Source: an uncultured Clostridium sp.
Lineage (GTDB): Bacteria > Bacillota > Clostridia > Clostridiales > Clostridiaceae
DNA length: 63,281 bases
Assembly: GCA_934755305.1 (NCBI GenBank)
Contig: CAKVLD010000011.1
Span: forward strand, 1-63,281
Direction of reading: 5' to 3'
A program made the position numbers and the translations under genes. Under the pieces are notes generated by a model, which saw only the letters and a program-made list of their open reading frames with translations, had not been told where the DNA came from and made no database searches. Within the stretch, counting starts at the first letter, position 1; every line of letters starts with the position of its first letter. Below, in pieces: positions 55,359 through 63,281 of the stretch.

Positions 55359-55766
55359 ATGGCCAATACCTTAAAGGTAAAAATAATAACACTTAGTAAA
55401 GTTATAGTAGAAGAAAATATACAAAAAATATTTACTAGAACTCCTTCTGGTAGTTTGGAAATTTTACCTGGTCATGCTCCTATCATTATAAGTACAGAAT
55501 CATGTATAACTAGTATGGTTAGAAGTGATGGTAATAAGGTTGAAATGTTCACTTCAAAAGGAATTTTAACCTTAAAAAATAATGAAATAACTTTATGTTG
55601 TGATGCTACAGAATTAAGTGATGAAATTGACTTAGAAAGAGCTATTGCTTCAAAAGAAAGAGCAGAGAGAAGATTAAAAGATCCTAGTAAATATGATATA
55701 GAACGTGCTAAATTAGCACTTAATAGGGCTTTGTTAAGAATAGATTTTAAAGAGCACTCCAAATAG
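55359..55766 (+). CDS. atpC: F-type ATP synthase subunit epsilon
   Basis: A 135-residue subunit: an N-terminal beta sandwich (TPSGSLEILPGHAPII) and a C-terminal helical pair (DLERAIASKERAERRL, ERAKLALNRALLRI) that can inhibit ATP hydrolysis. It ends the operon. Confidence 0.95.
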   Translation: MANTLKVKIITLSKVIVEENIQKIFTRTPSGSLEILPGHAPIIISTESCITSMVRSDGNKVEMFTSKGILTLKNNEITLCCDATELSDEIDLERAIASKERAERRLKDPSKYDIERAKLALNRALLRIDFKEHSK

Positions 55767-55816
55767 GGAGGGTACTGAAAAACTATACATTTTTCAAATT
55801 TAATTATATAAACAAA

Positions 55817-55855
55817 GAAAGAGTTAGAGAAATTTAATCTCATAACTCTTTTTTG
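55817..55855 (+). terminator. Terminator of the atp operon
   Basis: AAAGAGTTA-GAGA pairs with TCTC-TAACTCTTT (one bulge), followed by six T. Confidence 0.85.
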
Positions 55856-56205
55856 CTTTTATCTTTATAACGTTCTTTTGATTTTTCCTTAAAGTATTTA
55901 TTTTCTTGAAATGCTATTTATGATTTATGCCCAACCCTTGCATTCGTATCGGCAGAAGTATGTATATGATAAACATCATATTCTAAAATTTCATTTAAGA
56001 CATTTAATTTTTCATATTTTCATCTATATTTATTAACATATCTAATATATTCATATCTTTAATTCTAAGTATACGAAACTTAGTTAATGAACTTGGATCA
56101 ATAATAGATTCTTCTGGAGCCATATCAAGAAAATATTTAATAATTCATTGATTTTTCTTAACATATTATATTTTGGAACAACTAAATCATAAATTCCTTG
56201 TATCT
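55855..56205 (-). pseudogene. Decayed IS1182-family transposase
   Basis: Reading the minus strand in changing frames gives pieces in transposase order: VPKYNMLRKINELLN (about 56183-56139), DMAPEESIIDPSSLTKFRIL with RIKDMNILDMLI, LNEILEYD with HTSADTNARVGHKS (about 55940), and YFKEKSKERYKD (about 55898-55863). These are the hallmarks of IS1182-type transposases (RKI near the N-terminus, PSSLTKFR, DxDARxGHK). Large internal deletions, frameshifts and stops make it non-functional. No terminal inverted repeats were found. It fills the gap between the atp terminator and ywmB. Confidence 0.78.
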
Positions 56206-56302
56206 ATACACAAAAAAAATAAAAAATTATATATTGTAGTATAGGAAATGAATAAAAAAAAGATAGCTGACCATAATTTAGAAGAAAGGCGGGGGATACA
56301 AA

Positions 56303-56956
56303 ATGAAAAAAAGTGTATGCTTTATCTTATTATTCTTAATTTGTTTCAGCAATAATATTGTATTAGGTAAGAGTTTGAAGAGCAATGTATCTAATCAAGG
56401 ATTAATTTTTATTGAAGAAAAAATTTATGATATTTGTTTTTTTGAGAATAATGGTGTAAAGGTTAGATATAGTAGTGATAAAGAGGTAGATAAAGAGAAA
56501 TCTATGATTATAGAAAAAATAAAAGAACAAGATATAGGAAATATTATAGAAGAAAGCTATAATGAACTACACATTAGGACTAGCATAAATGAAGATCTTA
56601 ATATTAAGATATATAAAGACTTAGATAAAACAATCGTTGAAGAAGAAATTATAAATTATAGTAGTGAAAAAAAAATATCTAAATTGATGAAAGAATTAAC
56701 TGAATTACAAACTAAATATGCAAAAGATATAAGATATTTTCAATATATAAAGGGAAAAATAAATAATAAGAATACTGCAATAGATAAAATAAAAAAAATT
56801 CAAGAGATGAAAAACATAAACACCCTAGATATCCATAATGGTTATGTTGGAACAGCTAATTTATATAATGGAGAAAGGGTTAATTTTTCAGTGTGTACCT
56901 ATAATACAGGCTCTTATTTGGTTATTGGGACACCAGTAATATTTACAACATACTAA
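56303..56956 (+). CDS. ywmB: YwmB family TATA-box-binding-fold protein
   Basis: A 217-residue secreted protein with an N-terminal signal sequence (about 1-22) and a divergent YwmB-like body; the C-terminal VGTANLYNGERVNFSVCTYNTGSYLVIGTPVIF fits the family. Function is unknown. In Firmicutes it typically sits between the atp operon and murA-spoIID, as here. The ribosome site GGCGGGGGA is strong. Confidence 0.75.
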   Translation: MKKSVCFILLFLICFSNNIVLGKSLKSNVSNQGLIFIEEKIYDICFFENNGVKVRYSSDKEVDKEKSMIIEKIKEQDIGNIIEESYNELHIRTSINEDLNIKIYKDLDKTIVEEEIINYSSEKKISKLMKELTELQTKYAKDIRYFQYIKGKINNKNTAIDKIKKIQEMKNINTLDIHNGYVGTANLYNGERVNFSVCTYNTGSYLVIGTPVIFTTY

Positions 56957-56977
56957 CAATTCATTGTGGAGGAAAAT

Positions 56978-58240
56978 ATGGAAAAAATAATAGTTATAGG
57001 TGGAAATAAACTTAGTGGCGAAGTAACAATAAGTTCTGCAAAAAATTCGGTGTTACCTATTATAGTTGCCTCTATTTTATGTCCGGAAAAAGTTACCATA
57101 GAAAATGTGCCTATGTTAGAAGATGTAGTTGTAATATGTAATTTGTTAAGAGAATTGAATTGTTCTGTTAATGAATCAAAAATAAATAATAATATTACTA
57201 TAGATACTAATAATCTTTTATCTATAGATTCAAATAGTGAATTAATAAGGAAGATGAGAGCTTCTTTTTTAATTATGGGACCTATGTTATCTAGATTTGG
57301 ATATTGTAAATTATCATTACCAGGTGGATGTAATATAGGAAGCAGACCAATTGATTTACATCTAAAAGGTTTTAGTGCATTAGGAGCTAACATTACCTTA
57401 GGACATGGTTTTGTAGAAGCTGAGGCTAAACAATTAATAGGAGATAGGATATATTTAGATTTTCCTTCTGTAGGAGCAACTGAGAATATACTTATGGCAG
57501 CAGTATTAGCTAAAGGAATTACTATAATTGATAATGCGGCAGAAGAACCTGAAATCTGGGATTTAGCTAATTTCTTAAATAAAATGGGAGCTAAAATTCA
57601 TGGAGCAGGTACAGGAAAAATAATAATAGAGGGAGTAGATAAACTAAGAGGAATATCCTATAAGCCTATATATGATAGAATAGAAGCTGGTACTTTTATG
57701 GTAGCAGCAGCTATAACCAATAGTAAAATTAAAATTAAAGGGATTAACAAAGAACATGTAAGACCATTAATGGAAAAGTTAAAAGAATGTGGAATAATAT
57801 TTTTTGAGGATAAAGAAAATATTATTGTAGATGGAACAAGTAAAAAGAGACCTGTAGATATAAAAACTATGCCTTATCCAGGATTTCCAACAGATATGCA
57901 ACCACAAATGATGAGTTTATTAAGTTTGATAAAAGGATCAAGTATGGTAACAGAAACTGTATTTGAAAATAGGTTTATGCATGTTGCTGAATTATTAAGA
58001 ATGGGTGCAAAAATAAAAATTGATGGTAGAACTGCTTTTATAGAAGGTGTAGAGAGGTTTACTGGTTGTGAAGTAAAAGCAACAGATTTAAGAGCAGGAG
58101 CTGCTATGATACTAGCAGGTTTAGTTGCAGATGGAAAGACAGAAATAAGCAATGTGTATCATATAGACAGAGGTTATATTAATATAGAAGATAAGTTTAG
58201 TAAATTAGGAGCTAATATATTTAGAGATAATAATTTATAA
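56978..58240 (+). CDS. murA: UDP-GlcNAc 1-carboxyvinyltransferase MurA
   Basis: A 420-residue enolpyruvyl transferase that makes UDP-GlcNAc-enolpyruvate, the first committed step of peptidoglycan. KNSVLP has the catalytic Lys, and GGCNIGSRPIDLH keeps the loop Cys that fosfomycin alkylates. The late RAGAAMILAGL is also typical. I chose ATG 56978 after GGAGG; a GTG at 56966 is inside the ribosome site. It is the copy next to spoIID. Confidence 0.96.
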   Translation: MEKIIVIGGNKLSGEVTISSAKNSVLPIIVASILCPEKVTIENVPMLEDVVVICNLLRELNCSVNESKINNNITIDTNNLLSIDSNSELIRKMRASFLIMGPMLSRFGYCKLSLPGGCNIGSRPIDLHLKGFSALGANITLGHGFVEAEAKQLIGDRIYLDFPSVGATENILMAAVLAKGITIIDNAAEEPEIWDLANFLNKMGAKIHGAGTGKIIIEGVDKLRGISYKPIYDRIEAGTFMVAAAITNSKIKIKGINKEHVRPLMEKLKECGIIFFEDKENIIVDGTSKKRPVDIKTMPYPGFPTDMQPQMMSLLSLIKGSSMVTETVFENRFMHVAELLRMGAKIKIDGRTAFIEGVERFTGCEVKATDLRAGAAMILAGLVADGKTEISNVYHIDRGYINIEDKFSKLGANIFRDNNL

Positions 58241-58246
58241 TATGAG

Positions 58247-58300
58247 AAAAGGAGTTTGTCGCTAATGATTTTTCAACGTTAGTGTGGCAGCTCCTTTTTG
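58247..58300 (+). terminator. Terminator after murA
   Basis: AAAAGGAG / CTCCTTTT with an inner CTAA / TTAG stem, then five T. Confidence 0.88.
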
Positions 58301-58392
58301 TATTTGAATATATTTTTAGATTAGTAATAATAATTAAAAACTTAGAATAAATATATATAATATAAACGATGAATAGGAGAAAAGATAAGTAA

Positions 58393-59430
58393 ATGGAGTT
58401 ATTAAGAAAGTTTAAGATACCTATAGTTATGAGTATTTTAATAATATTATTTTTGGTTTTTTTTACCAACATATTTATTAATCATTCAACTGTTAATAAA
58501 ACTAATACAAATAAGGGATATGATATTAATTCAAGTGACATAAAGTATGAGGATAAAGATATTATTATTAAAGGAACGGAAAATGTTAAAGTGTATAACA
58601 CTGATAGTTTAAAGATTGAAGATTTACCTTTAGAGGAATATGTAAAGGGAGTTGTTGCAGCAGAGGTGCCAGCAGAATTTGCAGAAGAAGCTTTAAAGGC
58701 ACAAGCTATAGCAGCTAGAACATTTTATATATCTAAGAGAGAGGAACATTGTACTAAGGCTCATGGGGCAGATATATGTAATACAACACATTGTCAAGTG
58801 TATATAAGTAAGGAAGAAGGAATGAAGAGATGGGGAAGTTCGAAGGCGGAGGAATATTGGAATAAAATTAGTAAGGCTGTTGAAGATACTAAAGGGCAAG
58901 TTATTGTTTATAATGGTGAAATAATTAAATATCCACAATTTTTTTCTGTTAGTGCTGGAAGAACAGAAAATTCAATAGATGTATTTTCTAATGATGTTCC
59001 TTATTTAAAGTCAATAGATAGTCCAGGAGAAGAAGTTGCAAAAAAGTTTGAAACAGTTATAGAAGTTAATAAAAAAGAATTTATTAAAAAGATTAATAAT
59101 GGATGTCCGTCAGCTAATCTAAATGATAATAATTTAAAGAATATAAATATATTATCTAGAACAGAAGGAGGGGGAGTAAAGGAATTATGTATAGGTAATA
59201 CAAAGATTACAGGAGTTGAGTTTAGAAAGATATTAGGAATAAATTCAACTAATTTTATTATAGAAATAGGGGGAACAACTGTGAAAATATCCTGTAAGGG
59301 ATATGGACATAGAGTTGGAATGAGCCAGTGGGGGGCTAATGTTATGGCTAAGAATGGTAAGAGTTATAATGAAATCTTAAAACATTATTATACAGGGATT
59401 GATATAAAGAATATAAAATTTGAAGGGTGA
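58393..59430 (+). CDS. spoIID: Stage II sporulation protein D
   Basis: A 345-residue lytic transglycosylase with a single N-terminal membrane anchor. VVAAEVPAEFAEEALKAQAI holds the catalytic Glu, and GYGHRVGMSQWGANVMAK is the family signature. SpoIID cleaves septal peptidoglycan during engulfment in the mother cell. AGGAG is 15 bases before the ATG, a little far. A strong terminator follows. Confidence 0.95.
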   Translation: MELLRKFKIPIVMSILIILFLVFFTNIFINHSTVNKTNTNKGYDINSSDIKYEDKDIIIKGTENVKVYNTDSLKIEDLPLEEYVKGVVAAEVPAEFAEEALKAQAIAARTFYISKREEHCTKAHGADICNTTHCQVYISKEEGMKRWGSSKAEEYWNKISKAVEDTKGQVIVYNGEIIKYPQFFSVSAGRTENSIDVFSNDVPYLKSIDSPGEEVAKKFETVIEVNKKEFIKKINNGCPSANLNDNNLKNINILSRTEGGGVKELCIGNTKITGVEFRKILGINSTNFIIEIGGTTVKISCKGYGHRVGMSQWGANVMAKNGKSYNEILKHYYTGIDIKNIKFEG

Positions 59431-59432
59431 AA

Positions 59433-59472
59433 TATATAGGAGTTGCAGAGTAAGTTGCAACTCCTATATTTT
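59433..59472 (+). terminator. Terminator after spoIID
   Basis: ATATAGGAGTTGCA / TGCAACTCCTATAT, eight-base loop, then TTTT. Confidence 0.92.
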
Positions 59473-59652
59473 AACGTATAGAAATTTTAAAACTTTTTTG
59501 AGAGTGAGCACTGATTATTACTAGCTTTCTGATATGTAAGTTATCAAATACGTTAAAAAATAAATATAGTGCTGCAAAAGAACCAAAAAGAAAAATAATT
59601 AAATGGTATTTTTATAAGGAATTATTTTTCTTTTTGAACCTTTTGAATGGCT
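59469..59652. repeat. Inverted-repeat-rich non-coding segment
   Basis: TTTTAACGTAT (59469-59479) recurs inverted as ATACGTTAAAA (59549-59559), spanning about 90 bases. A second hairpin with 16-base perfect arms (59585-59600 and 59620-59635) and outer AAAAG/CTTTT follows. The left end matches a sequence at 36136-36168. No gene is present. It could be a small MITE-like element or a structured RNA. Confidence 0.45.
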
Positions 59653-59727
59653 AAAAAAAGTGACTTCAGTCAAGATGCGTTAAATTAAAAAAATATAATT
59701 GCTATTAAAAATGTGCTTTAAAGTAAT

Positions 59728-59752
59728 AAAAGCGTGGCGAAGCCACTTTTTT
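59728..59752 (+). terminator. Free-standing terminator with no gene
   Basis: GTGGC-GAA-GCCAC (59734-59746) followed by six T and preceded by an A-run. spoIID already has its own terminator 260 bases upstream. Confidence 0.7.
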
Positions 59753-59852
59753 ATGACAAAAATATATTGTTATAACTGTAGGAAAATGTTGCTTTATGAA
59801 AACTTAAAACGTAATATGTAGAAAAAAATGTTATTAAAATAAGGTTATTAAT

Positions 59853-59880
59853 GTATTAATTTAGGAATGTCGGGAAGAAT
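59853..59880 (+). promoter_or_regulatory. Sigma-F-like forespore promoter of spoIIQ
   Basis: GTATT (59853-59857), 14 bases, GGGAAGAAT (59872-59880) match GYATA / GGnnAnAnT, with the same spacing as the element before spoIIR. Confidence 0.6.
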
Positions 59881-59899
59881 AAACAAAGGAGGTGTTTAT

Positions 59900-60673
59900 A
59901 TGGACAAAAACTATAAACGAAAAGTAAAAGACTTTTTTAGAAAGGAGGGCTTTTACATCGTATTGTTTATTTGCCTATGTATAATTGCAACAATAGGAAC
60001 TTTAGCTTATAGAAAAATAAATAATTCAACTTCTGAAACTACTATAGAAAATAATAGTAAAGAAGTTGCAAAAGTAAGCGAAGAAAATAATCAAAATCAA
60101 GCAGAAAATGAAAATAAAGAAGGAAAAGATAATAAGGAAAAAGATGTTAGTACGCAAGTTCCTAATGCAGAGAGAGTAGAAAATACTAAGAATAAGGAAG
60201 AGGCTAATAATAATACTACTAAGCAAGTAGTTTCTAATAGTGATGTTAGTTTTAATAAGCCAGTAGAAGGAGCTTTGTTAAGAACTTATACTTATCCAAA
60301 ACCAGTAAGAATAAGTGATACAGAACAAAGAACAATTGCAGGTATTGATGTAGAAGCTAAAATAGGTTCACAAGTTAAATCAGCAGCAGAAGGTGTTGTA
60401 GAGAAAGTAGGTAAAGGTTCAGAACAAGAAGGAATAGCTATATTAATAAAACATGCTAATGGAATGAAAACTAAATATTGTAATCTTGATGCTAAAACTT
60501 TAGTTAAAGAAGGAGATAAAGTTAAAGCAGGTACAGCTATTGGAAGTGTGGGAAATACTGTGAAAATATTCGGAGATGATTATTATAAGGAATATTTAAA
60601 TATACAAGTATTAAATGCAAATAATGATCAGGTGGATCCATTAAAATATTTTAAATATGAAGCTAAGAAATAG
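59900..60673 (+). CDS. spoIIQ: SpoIIQ-like protein with degenerate LytM domain
   Basis: A 257-residue protein: a cytoplasmic N-terminus, one membrane helix (about 18-40), a Glu/Asn/Lys-rich linker and a C-terminal M23/LytM fold (about 145-250). Metal ligands are mostly gone: HxGID reads IAGID, and the HLHF position reads YLNI, so it should not cut peptidoglycan. SpoIIQ binds SpoIIIAH across the septum for engulfment and the feeding channel. Position before spoIIID and a sigma-F-like promoter support it. The ATG at 59900 after AAAGGAGG is chosen; the longer frame starts upstream of the promoter. Confidence 0.8.
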   Translation: MDKNYKRKVKDFFRKEGFYIVLFICLCIIATIGTLAYRKINNSTSETTIENNSKEVAKVSEENNQNQAENENKEGKDNKEKDVSTQVPNAERVENTKNKEEANNNTTKQVVSNSDVSFNKPVEGALLRTYTYPKPVRISDTEQRTIAGIDVEAKIGSQVKSAAEGVVEKVGKGSEQEGIAILIKHANGMKTKYCNLDAKTLVKEGDKVKAGTAIGSVGNTVKIFGDDYYKEYLNIQVLNANNDQVDPLKYFKYEAKK

Positions 60674-60690
60674 TTGTAGAATTACTAACT

Positions 60691-60725
60691 AAATCAGTCA
60701 TTTTCATTATGAAAATGACTGATTT
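60691..60725 (+). terminator. Strong hairpin after spoIIQ
   Basis: AAATCAGTCATTTTC / GAAAATGACTGATTT, a perfect 15-base stem with a five-base loop. There is no T-run after it, so it may stabilise or attenuate rather than terminate. Confidence 0.65.
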
Positions 60726-60788
60726 GTAAGTAATTTAATTGATTAAGGTTGCATAATTATAAGTATAGTTAGTTAAGGAGGCAGTATT

Positions 60789-61040
60789 TTGAAAGACTAC
60801 ATTGAAGAGAGAGTACTAGAGGTAGCACAATATATTATTGAATCTAAAGCTACGATTAGAAAAACTGCAAAAGTATTTGGTGTTAGTAAAAGTACTATTC
60901 ATAAAGATATGACTGAAAGACTACCTAAAATAAATCCTAAAATTGCAGAAGAGACTCATAGTATTTTAGAGTTAAATAAGGCTGAAAGACATATTAGAGG
61001 TGGAAAAGCTACGAAATTGAAATATAAAGCTATTGAATGA
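60789..61040 (+). CDS. spoIIID: Sporulation transcription factor SpoIIID
   Basis: An 83-residue DNA-binding protein with the diagnostic EERVLEVAQYIIESKATIRKTA and HTH FGVSKSTIHKDMTERL, and a basic C-terminal tail. It acts in the mother cell with sigma-E to tune late genes. The start is TTG after AAGGAGG. It precedes mbl as in B. subtilis. Confidence 0.97.
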   Translation: MKDYIEERVLEVAQYIIESKATIRKTAKVFGVSKSTIHKDMTERLPKINPKIAEETHSILELNKAERHIRGGKATKLKYKAIE

Positions 61041-61121
61041 TAGTTTTATTAAATATATAATTATCTTTAGAAACAAATATAATAGTATTTATTTGCAAAA
61101 AAGATAATAGGAGTGAATAAG

Positions 61122-62159
61122 ATGTGGTTTTTGAGAAAGGGAGCAGATTTAGGAATAGATTTAGGTACAGCCACTGTTTTAGTATATGAAAAAGGTAAAG
61201 GAATAGTTTTGAAGGAACCTTCAGTAGTAGCTATAAATAAAAATAATAATAAGATTTTAGCGGTTGGTGAAGAAGCTAGAAAAATGATAGGGAGAACACC
61301 AGGAAATATAGTGGCTGTACGTCCGCTTAGAGATGGTGTTATTTCTGATTATGATGTTACAGAAAAGATGTTAAAGGAATTCATAAAAAAAGCAGTAGGC
61401 AAGAGAAACATAGTTGCACCTAATGTAGTTATATGTGTACCTTCTCAAGCGACAGAAGTAGAGAAAAGAGCTGTGATAGATGCTGCAAGAAATTCAGGGG
61501 CAAAGAAAGTAAATATAGTAGAAGAACCTTTAGCGGCAGCTATAGGGGCTGATATAGATGTCACAAAACCAACAGGATCAATGGTTGTAGATATTGGTGG
61601 AGGTACTTGTGATATTGCAGTAATATCTTTAGGTGGAATTGTAGTAAGACAATCTATTAAAGTAGCAGGAGATAGATTTAATCAAGCTATAAGTAAGTAT
61701 GTTAGATCTCAATATAAAATAATGATTGGAGAAAAAACATCAGAAGATTTAAAGATAAGTGTAGGAACTGCATTTAAAGGTCATAGAGATTTGACTACAG
61801 TTATTAAAGGGAGAAATTTAGTAACTGGTTTACCAGATGAGGTCGAAGTATCATCAGAGGAAGTTAGGCAAGCTTTAGAGGAATCGGTAACATCTATAGC
61901 AGAGACTGTAAAGGGAGTATTGGAAGTTACTCCACCAGAATTATCTGCGGACATTATAGAAAAAGGTATTTTAATGACAGGTGGAGGTTCACTTTTAGAT
62001 GGTCTAGACAAGCTGATTGAATTTGAAACTGGAATAAATGTGCATGTTGCAGAAAGTTCGATAGAATGTGTTGCAGAAGGAACTGGAAAACTATTGAATT
62101 CATTAAATAAAGTAGAGACAGCAGAAAATTCACCTGAGATTATTTTATTAATGGAGTAA
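61122..62159 (+). CDS. mbl: MreB-family actin Mbl
   Basis: A 345-residue bacterial actin: IDLGTATVLVY (phosphate 1), VVDIGGGTCDIAVISLGG (phosphate 2), VEEPLAAAIGAD, and GILMTGGGSLLDGLD (adenosine). It guides sidewall peptidoglycan synthesis. The ATG at 61122 follows AGGAG; a GTG at 61113 is inside the ribosome site. Position after spoIIID marks it as Mbl rather than MreB. Confidence 0.94.
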   Translation: MWFLRKGADLGIDLGTATVLVYEKGKGIVLKEPSVVAINKNNNKILAVGEEARKMIGRTPGNIVAVRPLRDGVISDYDVTEKMLKEFIKKAVGKRNIVAPNVVICVPSQATEVEKRAVIDAARNSGAKKVNIVEEPLAAAIGADIDVTKPTGSMVVDIGGGTCDIAVISLGGIVVRQSIKVAGDRFNQAISKYVRSQYKIMIGEKTSEDLKISVGTAFKGHRDLTTVIKGRNLVTGLPDEVEVSSEEVRQALEESVTSIAETVKGVLEVTPPELSADIIEKGILMTGGGSLLDGLDKLIEFETGINVHVAESSIECVAEGTGKLLNSLNKVETAENSPEIILLME

Positions 62160-62162
62160 AAT

Positions 62163-62202
62163 AAAAAGATTGAAAACATATATTGTTTTCAATCTTTTTA
62201 TT
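62163..62202. terminator. Bidirectional terminator
   Basis: AAAAAGATTGAAAACA / TGTTTTCAATCTTTTT between convergent mbl and yyaC. Confidence 0.92.
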
Positions 62203-62741
62203 TATATAGTTAAATCTATACCATTATTTAAATAATATGCATGCAATAAACCTTTGGAGATTGTTTTAGCCATATCTAATACTAATGATAGTCGAATTGA
62301 TCTAGAAGAAAAGAAATCAGCGTTATCGCTACTATCAACAATGCCTATAATAGAGGCTATACCAACATCTGGCAAAGACTTACCAACTCCTTTACCAGGA
62401 TGAATGGCATAATCTCTTGTATGAATTTCACCTATTGATTTAGATTCTCCTAAACAAGCATCAATACCAATAATACAAGCATTGGGATGTAATTTATTAA
62501 TTTCTTCAAGACGTTTATCTATATTAAGTGCGTGAATTGGAGTAGCTATAGTACCGTATATTGGAAGAGGAAATAAGTTGTCTTGCAATATAGTACCTAC
62601 TAATGGACCTAAACAATCGCCTATACATTTATCAGTACCAATACAGACTATTACTGTGTTATCCTTTACGAAATCGCGTATCCCTTCAGCAATTTCATAG
62701 TAAGATAATGAAGATTTATAATGAATTTTTCTTTTAACCAC
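62202..62741 (-). CDS. yyaC: YyaC family (DUF1256) sporulation protein
   Basis: A 179-residue protein with the fold of germination protease relatives: VCIGTDKCIGDCLGPLVG, YGTIATPIHALN, IIGIDACLGES and HPGKGVGKSLP. The role is unknown beyond sporulation linkage; it may be a protease-like factor for spore proteins. The start is GTG with GGGGGTG upstream. Confidence 0.88.
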   Translation of the reverse strand: MVKRKIHYKSSLSYYEIAEGIRDFVKDNTVIVCIGTDKCIGDCLGPLVGTILQDNLFPLPIYGTIATPIHALNIDKRLEEINKLHPNACIIGIDACLGESKSIGEIHTRDYAIHPGKGVGKSLPDVGIASIIGIVDSSDNADFFSSRSIRLSLVLDMAKTISKGLLHAYYLNNGIDLTI

Positions 62742-62932
62742 ACATCTACACCCCCTATTAATAAATATATGAATTGTTTAAAAGAAATAGTCTTAGTAAA
62801 GATAAAAAGAAAAGATTAAAGAAATATATAATTAATTAACATAAAAAAATCGAATTATAGAATAAAAAAGAGAAAAGTACAGTATATAAGAGTAATTTAA
62901 TGATAAATTATTATAATAACACATATGGACAG

Positions 62933-62961
62933 TTGAAATATAATTGTTTAGAATATATACT
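62933..62961 (+). promoter_or_regulatory. Promoter of the tRNA cluster
   Basis: TTGAAA (62933-62938), 17 bases, TATACT (62956-62961). The transcript would begin near 62968 and carry a small TTCG-looped hairpin (62973-62994) before tRNA-Tyr. Confidence 0.8.
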
Positions 62962-63013
62962 AACTATTGTCGGTTGGGCACTTCGGTGAGCAACTGGAAA
63001 AATAAAAAAATAT

Positions 63014-63098
63014 GGATGAGTTCCCGAGTGGCCAAAGGGGGCAGACTGTAAATCTGTTGCAAGTTGCTTCGATGGTTCGAATCCATCCTCATCCACCA
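63014..63098 (+). tRNA. tRNA-Tyr (GTA)
   Basis: 85 bases with encoded CCA. Acceptor GGATGAG / CTCATCC, anticodon loop CTGTAAA (anticodon GTA), and a long variable arm as usual for Tyr. T arm GATGG-TTCGAAT-CCATC. Confidence 0.97.
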
Positions 63099-63104
63099 TT
63101 ATAT

Positions 63105-63180
63105 GGGCGCATAGCTCAGCTGGGAGAGCACCTGCCTTACAAGCAGGGGGTCACAGGTTCGAGCCCTGTTGTGCCCACCA
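63105..63180 (+). tRNA. tRNA-Val (TAC)
   Basis: 76 bases with encoded CCA. Acceptor GGGCGCA / TGTGCCC (one G-T pair), anticodon loop CTTACAA (TAC), and T loop TTCGAGC. Confidence 0.97.
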
Positions 63181-63210
63181 TATAACAAAATAAATAATAC
63201 ACCATATTAT

Positions 63211-63281
63211 GCTGGCATGGCTCAACGGTAGAGCAGCTGACTTGTAATCAGCAGGTTGTAGGTTCGATTCCTATTGCCAGC
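63211..63281 (+). tRNA. tRNA-Thr (TGT), cut by window end
   Basis: Acceptor GCTGGCA / TGCCAGC is complete, anticodon loop CTTGTAA (TGT). The discriminator base and CCA lie beyond the window. Confidence 0.95.

Noticed and set aside
62911..63099. A 62-codon minus-strand frame ending over tRNA-Tyr
   Set aside because: It is the antisense of a tRNA gene and its promoter region; such frames are a well-known annotation artefact.

Overview
The window is AT-rich, anaerobe-type Firmicute DNA, most likely a spore-forming member of Clostridium sensu stricto (cluster I); I cannot name the species. The evidence is the low GC content, strong GGAGG-type ribosome binding sites with frequent TTG/GTG starts, many endospore genes (yabG, sipL, spoIIR, spoIID, a spoIIQ-like gene, spoIIID, yyaC, cotS-type genes), and gene orders also found in Bacillus/Clostridium chromosomes (yabG-veg-ispE; sua5-rpiB-upp; atp operon-ywmB-murA-spoIID-spoIIQ-spoIIID-mbl). 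It is ordinary chromosome: no prophage, plasmid or CRISPR array is visible.

Layout. 1-9.4 kb: tldD-tldE, a lipoteichoic-acid-synthase-type enzyme, an FAD oxidoreductase, a GDSL esterase with an odd RusA-like protein, tsaD, and an alpha/beta-hydrolase-fold protein with no visible catalytic serine. 9.4-17.2 kb: membrane-anchored HtrA; a LevR-type sigma-54 activator facing a textbook -24/-12 promoter that drives PTS IIB and IIA genes without a IIC; a Cys-rich small protein with a mother-cell-type promoter; an orphan EutH-like permease overlapping a solute-binding protein. 17.2-23.6 kb: a spore-coat-type island of two GT4 glycosyltransferases, three CotS-type kinase-fold proteins and one unknown gene whose start codon appears to be ATA. 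23.6-34.6 kb: yabG, a chemoreceptor, veg behind two strong promoters, a probable unannotated small RNA on the minus strand, sipL, cyanophycinase/cyanophycin synthetase, ispE, spoIIR.

34.6-48.4 kb: translation, nucleotide and envelope housekeeping (PP-loop thiolase-like enzyme, DUF1934, rho, a UgtP-like glycosyltransferase, rpmE, tdk, a YqhQ-PrmC fusion, prfA, sua5, a probable ywlE remnant, rpiB, upp, comEB, wecB). 48.4-55.8 kb: about 790 bases without a gene, then the complete nine-gene F-type ATP synthase operon, whose c subunit looks proton-type. 55.8-63.3 kb: a decayed IS1182-family transposase, ywmB, murA, spoIID, a structured non-coding interval, a spoIIQ-like gene with degraded metal-ligand sites, spoIIID, mbl, yyaC, and a tRNA cluster (Tyr, Val, and Thr cut by the window end).

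How it fits together. Much of the window serves sporulation, and promoter-like sequences agree with known compartment logic: sigma-F-like elements precede spoIIR and spoIIQ with the same 14-base spacing, a sigma-E-like element precedes sipL, and sigma-K-like elements precede yabG, the first cotS gene and the Cys-rich protein. The best candidates for undescribed biology are the small RNA near 27.4-27.5 kb, the ATA-start gene in the coat island, the DnaA-domain-IV-like protein before rho, the RusA variant, and the structured interval near 59.5-59.75 kb. All family calls come from reading the sequences; no database search was run.
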